Source: Gossypium raimondii
Taxonomy: Eukaryota > Streptophyta > Magnoliopsida > Malvales > Malvaceae
Assembly: GCF_025698545.1 (NCBI RefSeq)
Contig: NC_068576.1
Span: forward strand, 53,788,390-53,852,389
DNA: 64,000 nt
Direction: 5' to 3'
Part shown: positions 59,986 through 64,000 of the stretch, piece by piece
Layout of the letters: each line of letters opens with the position of its first letter
Position numbering within the stretch: position 1 is the first letter of the stretch
The notes under the pieces: model-generated
Database searches by the model: none
What the model was told of the DNA's origin: nothing
The model's input: the letters and a program-made list of their open reading frames with translations, nothing else
Program-made: the position numbers and the translations under genes

Positions 59986-60994
59986 TTTAGAATTAAATGA
60001 AATGAAATTATGAAATAAATTTGAAATGTAAATTTTTAGGTAGAATCTAAATACGGTATTTAAGCAAGTCCACTTGGAACTTTCTTACAAAATTCGAAAG
60101 ATTTTATAATTTTCATCCAAATAAATAAATTTATTTTTGAAGTTTTGAAATGAATTGATTTGAAGTCCGCCCTTCAACCAGATTTTTTCCCAAAGTGTGG
60201 GCCATTACCCTAATTCCTAACCTTACATGTTTCCCCTCTTTTCAATTTTGTTTTTAATTTTTAATTCTAAATTGGGGTTTCTTAACAAATTTAATTTGGA
60301 TACATATACTATTTAATATAATTATATTAATAATCATATGATAAAGATATTACCTACAAATCAATCTAAAATCTTAGTTCATTACTTAACAAAATACATT
60401 TAAATTTAATCTTAATTACATATAGATCGCAAACTTTGTAATATTTTACTCGTTCAAGAATATTAGATTTTAAAAAAAATTAAAATAAATGTAATAACTT
60501 AATTTTTACCAAGCATTATAATTTTATAAAATAATAAAATCCTTCTGGGCCTAACATAGTAATTTACTTGCTTATGGATATTTTTCTAATAAATTCTTGG
60601 ACACATTTGTCTCATCTCAATATGTCAAGTTATTTTCCCTCAAAAATCGATCCCAACATGTTCTACTAAATAAAGCAAAAGGAGTAGTGCTGGTTAAAGG
60701 CTTTGCTTGCTGTCCACTCAAAATCAAAGTCCAAATGTTCATCACACTTTCACATGCTCTAGTGGTTTTTGGAGAAACCCCTTTTTTATTTTTCATCTTT
60801 GAATCACTCGTATCTAATTGCAAAAAACAAAGCCAAGTTTAGGGCACATCATAAATATAATAAACATTCAGATAGATGAGATAAAAGGGTGACATTCATA
60901 ATGATCCCACACAAGGGAGTGCCCTCTGAGCGCGCCCTCCCAATATAAAGTCATATTTATCGCTTCTCCGTCGATATGGAGAATGAAATTTCTC
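59986..60994. other. Intergenic and 3' flank of the SR45a-like gene
   Basis: No separate gene. The right part contains the 3' UTR of the minus-strand gene that stops at 60995, including a stretch (about 60930-60994) that still reads like RS-domain coding sequence in frame with it. Confidence 0.5.
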
Positions 60995-62849
60995 TCATCT
61001 ACGATGACCACTGCCATCACCAGACAAGGAGCGCTCTCTGCGCCTCCTATGTAAGTCAGGATCATCTCTTCTCCTACCATATGGAGAACGAGAACGGGGT
61101 CTCCCTCGTCTACCCCTTGAATGATAATCTCTGTCGTTTTGTCGAGGTGAATAGCTACGAGACCGTCTGTGGCCTTGTCCTGTGTAATTTTGGCATGTTG
61201 ATTAACATATAAGAATAAATGACAAGGGTGAAACTTGAAAACATCATAAAGAATTTCCAAAAAAAGCAATAAAAAAAAAATACTAGTATCCACCTCTTCT
61301 ATCTCGCACACCTTGATACCTCCCAGGTGTCGGTGTTCTTCCTCGGGACCTTTTTGCCTGCATTGTTAGCTCAAAAGTTAAAATATGGCAGATACAGCGA
61401 GAACTGGTGATTTACTCAAAATAGTTATTATCACCACAAACTGAAAAAAGTTCCTATGTTGACTGAACCATGGGTAGAGTTGCAAGGACTTAATATTAAG
61501 TCTTCAGTTAACACCAATCTCGGGTTCAATTCCTGGACAACCACTAAACCATTCCCCTTATCTGAAAATAAAAGACAGTTGCCTACATTACATGATATTG
61601 ACATACACAAGAGGTTTACATAACCAACAAAAAATTTCTTAAGTATTACAACCATGCAAGATCTTTATTGTAATGAATATGATAGGATATTCACCTTCAC
61701 GGAACAAGCAAGAAAAGACCAAAAAAATTGATGAAACATGCATGTCAGGCGGGTATTTCAAAATTGAAAAATAATAAACAGCCTCTCCAGATACTGTTAC
61801 TGTTGTGGAAAAGGAAAAAAGGGCATGCAACCTTCTGCAAAATAGTGAGTTTGAATCCATGAGTTTGGAATGTCGATGCAGAACTCATGTCGTGAGAGGG
61901 TACAGGTTGAACTGTTAAGAGCTTAGTTTTCGATGAAGCTACACATACAAGACCTGCTGCCAAAATTTATCAGGCAACACTTCGGAAGAAAGAAGAAGTT
62001 AAGATAAAATTCTATATAAACGATTTAGCTTCGGTATAGACTAACAACTCGATCCTTCGTAGAAATTAATACCTTTTCCACAGTGATTAATCGACCTTCA
62101 AGCACTGAACGATTCAGATACTTGATGCAGCGCTCTGCACCCTCAACAGTTTCCATGGTCACGAAAGCAAATCCACGAGATTCTTTGGTGTGTGGATCAG
62201 TAACTAGATGGCACTCCAAAACCTGGAACAAAAATTCATCAGATCTAAATCCTCCACTCACTTAAGATCCTAAGGGAATTCTCGTTATATTGATTTATAC
62301 TTTTTTTCACTACAATGGAGGTTCTTAATGAAAACAAGGTTGATGGTTCATACTACAACTTGAAGCACAACCCCGAAATTACCTCTTTATCGAGAGACAT
62401 AAAAGAAATTGAAGCACTTGAAAGAACAAAGCATGTTGTCTCCATAAACAATCACTCCATACCTTTCCTTCATTGCTGAAATACTTCTCGAGATCAACAG
62501 CAGTAACTCTTGTGGATAACCCAGTAACATATAAGTTATTTCCTGGATTGGATGCATCCTGAGATTCACGGCTCCTGGGGCAATAAAAACTAAATCACTA
62601 CAAACAATTTAAACTGTAAAAGCCAGATAATACATGATACTAATATACTAAAATAAACAAATAACTAAGCTTTCATATACCTAGACCTGGAGCGACTCCT
62701 ACCAGACCTAGGCTGACGTCTTCTTCCCGGAGAAACCGACCTGAAAGTGTCAGTTTGAAGGAAAATTCAATTTACTTACATCAAAACAAAATCACCTAAG
62801 AAAAGAGGAGGGGGGGGGGAACTGACCTTCCTTCCCTTGAATATGACAT
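60995..62849 (-). CDS. Serine/arginine-rich splicing factor SR45a-like (Tra2-type)
   Basis: Six coding exons: 62849-62827, 62740-62681, 62574-62463, 62222-62073, 61357-61294 and 61179-60995, giving 197 aa. A short N-terminal RS region (MSYSREGRSVSPGRRR, SGRSRSRSRS) is followed by one RRM at about 41-115 with RNP2 LYVTGL (42-47) and RNP1 RGFAFVTM (81-88). Then come the linker AKRSRGRTPTPGRY, typical of SR45a/Transformer-2 proteins, and a C-terminal RS tail (HRRSRSYSPR, RGRPRSRSPYGRRR). Tra2-like proteins bind exonic enhancers and promote splicing in the nucleus. The ATG sits directly at an intron acceptor (TTGGCAG before it), so the leader is a separate exon near 63274-63330. The protein is much shorter than the roughly 380-aa Arabidopsis SR45a. 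After the TGA the same frame continues EKFHSPYRRRSDKYD, which suggests a C-terminal truncation or an isoform-specific end. Confidence 0.9.
62809..62819 (-). repeat. Poly-C tract just after the first coding-exon donor of the SR45a-like gene
   Basis: On the minus strand the intron begins GTCAGTT and runs straight into a C-run of about ten bases. The tract lies 8 nt or so inside the intron, where U1/U6 contacts end. Confidence 0.8.
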
Positions 62850-63273
62850 CTGCCAATACAGCAAAAGACAAATTCAAGATTTTAAACATGAAAATTTTCA
62901 CTTCCTTACCTCAATGATTTTAAAAATTCCTTTCTTTTTATATTTATTTTCATTATTTCCTACACTATCGGTCATTTTCTCAGCAACCAAACATAATAGT
63001 TTTCAGCCTTTTAAGTGATAAACAATAAAATATTCATGATTCCACTATCAATTACATAAAATTTATGAGTTTTGCTTCTTGAATCTTAATTTTCAGAACA
63101 TGCAAAAATAAAAATCATAACACAGATTCATAACAATAAAATCACTGAAAATCCTTGGAAATAGAGTAGATTTATTTCTTTAAAAAACGATATTTTACTA
63201 AACTGGCGAGGCTCTCTAAACAGTCAAAATCTAAAATTATAAAGGAATAGAGGAATAAAAATTGAAGATTTAC

Positions 63274-63340
63274 CTATTATGCTGAGAGAATTGCCGGAGT
63301 CAACTCAGATGCCCCAACTCAGTAGGCTGGTCTATGTTGA
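63274..63340 (-). other. Probable 5' UTR exon of the SR45a-like gene
   Basis: The minus strand reads ...CAGCATAATAG|GTAAATCTTC near 63273, a good donor. With the acceptor TTGGCAG at 62850 it gives a leader intron of about 424 bp. The transcription start cannot be placed. Confidence 0.5.
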
Positions 63341-63544
63341 GAAACAAGGGAATCCATAAATGAATGGTTAAATTAAAAAAAAAAACTCACTTTTTCTACA
63401 TAAATTGAGAGAAAAAAAAGCTTAAAAGAAAAAAAAATCGGGAACGTTAATGATTAAACTTGGGCTTTTTTTGCAGCCTTGAACAAAGCCCAGCCTGTCT
63501 AAGAAATGTGCTTAATTTTACTTTGCTGAAATATAGTCCAAGTT

Positions 63545-63725
63545 AGCTGATTGAGTTTTACCTTGATTGGCATTAATATTATTATCAGTATAGAAGGACG
63601 TGGGTTTTAGTACACTGAAGCGTATAATCCTCTTATTTATGGGTTAGGGAGAAGCTATGAATAATTTTAGGTATTCTGTCAAAAAGAACAGATATGATCA
63701 GAATTTATAATAAAATTGTTTCCTT
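63545..63725 (+). repeat. SINE-like dispersed repeat, copy 5 (best preserved)
   Basis: About 180 bp: GATTGAGTTTTACCTTGATT..., GAAGGACGTGGGTTTTAGTA..., CTTATTTATGGGTTAGGG, then AAAAAGAACAGATATGATCA GAATTTATAATAAAATTG. The same blocks in the same order occur at 33186-33370, with partial copies at 33768-34240. The GTGGGTTTTAG segment is where a tRNA-derived B-box would be. It is probably a SINE, but box A is not clear. Confidence 0.6.
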
Positions 63726-63859
63726 CTACGTCTCACAAGTTTAATTTTATGCAGTATATATTTGAATAATTTGAAATCCTTCATATGAAAGTTGCGGAAT
63801 TCTTATTATCCAAATCCGTGAAGGTAAAGATTAGGTACTGGTCTTGGCCCCTTAAAATT

Positions 63860-63975
63860 GGTAGATTATTAATTTAATTCTTTAATTTTTTATAAAATTA
63901 TACATTTACATAATGATAAAATTATACTTTGACCTTCTCAATAATTTATAATTTATCTTTAATCTCTTAAAGTAA
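63860..63975 (+). repeat. AAATTATA-type dispersed repeat relic
   Basis: The theme AAAATTATACATTTACATAA TGATAAAATTATACTTTGAC..., TTTATAATTT..., then TTCCTGCTTCGTCC resembles degenerate stretches near 15240-15340 and 21715-21800. Termini are unknown. Confidence 0.4.
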
Positions 63976-64000
63976 TTTTCCTGCTTCGTCCAAAGAATCT

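Noticed and set aside
60868-61311. 147-codon minus-strand open frame
   Set aside because: It reads the last exon of the SR45a-like gene and its intron in a different frame; the spliced RS-tail frame is the real one.

Overview
The window looks like nuclear DNA of a eudicot plant. Host genes are split by AT-rich GT-AG introns, intergenic DNA is very AT-rich and packed with plant transposons, and every protein gene has a clear Arabidopsis-type homologue. Several dispersed repeats (the SINE-like family, the GC-ended hAT MITE and the Ty1-copia family) resemble ones I associate with cotton (Gossypium). That attribution is inference from memory and was not tested.

Layout, left to right: (1) 0-9 kb is a transposon nest. 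A Ty1-copia 3' part on the + strand is cut by the window edge. A LINE reverse-transcriptase fragment follows, and a full-length Ty1-copia element with matching 374-bp LTRs and a 5-bp target duplication has inserted into it. (2) 9.6-11.2 kb holds an intact single-exon CYP86A fatty-acid omega-hydroxylase. (3) 11.4-26.5 kb has no intact host gene. It holds fold-back repeats, a 1.1-kb non-autonomous PIF/Harbinger-like element carrying a piece of a PPR gene, an almost complete but decayed 5-kb PIF/Harbinger element only 28 bp away, a possible solo LTR and a large composite palindrome. (4) 26.5-32.2 kb has a KCTD-type BTB protein and a two-exon proline/serine-rich 'hydroxyproline-rich glycoprotein' family gene. 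(5) 32.2-39.2 kb is repeat-rich, with SINE-like copies, a hAT MITE with an 8-bp target duplication and other MITEs. (6) 39.2-47.3 kb has tRNA-Thr(UGU), a six-exon ubiquitin-conjugating E2 of the UBC4/5/6 type and an RHB1A-like RING-H2 E3. (7) 47.7-50.8 kb is a decayed L1-type LINE. (8) 51.9-53.3 kb is a SAP30-like (AFR1/AFR2-type) histone-deacetylase-complex gene. (9) 54.6-60.9 kb is intergenic, with MULE-type MITEs and an unfamiliar three-copy repeat. (10) 61.0-62.8 kb is an SR45a/Tra2-like splicing-factor gene, followed by another SINE-like copy.

All seven protein-coding host genes and the tRNA gene lie on the minus strand. The host genes do not form a pathway. They cover cutin/suberin lipid oxidation, ubiquitination (E2 and E3), chromatin repression, splicing and translation. 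I rebuilt exon structures by hand from splice sites and reading phase, and each spliced CDS closes in frame: E2 184 aa, RING 211 aa, AFR-like 230 aa, SR45a-like 197 aa, HRGP-like 457 aa. I found no convincing new gene system. The most interesting items are the gene-fragment-carrying Harbinger-like element, the nested and tail-to-tail retroelement arrangement, the composite palindrome, and the stop codon followed by RS-like coding sequence in the SR45a-like gene.
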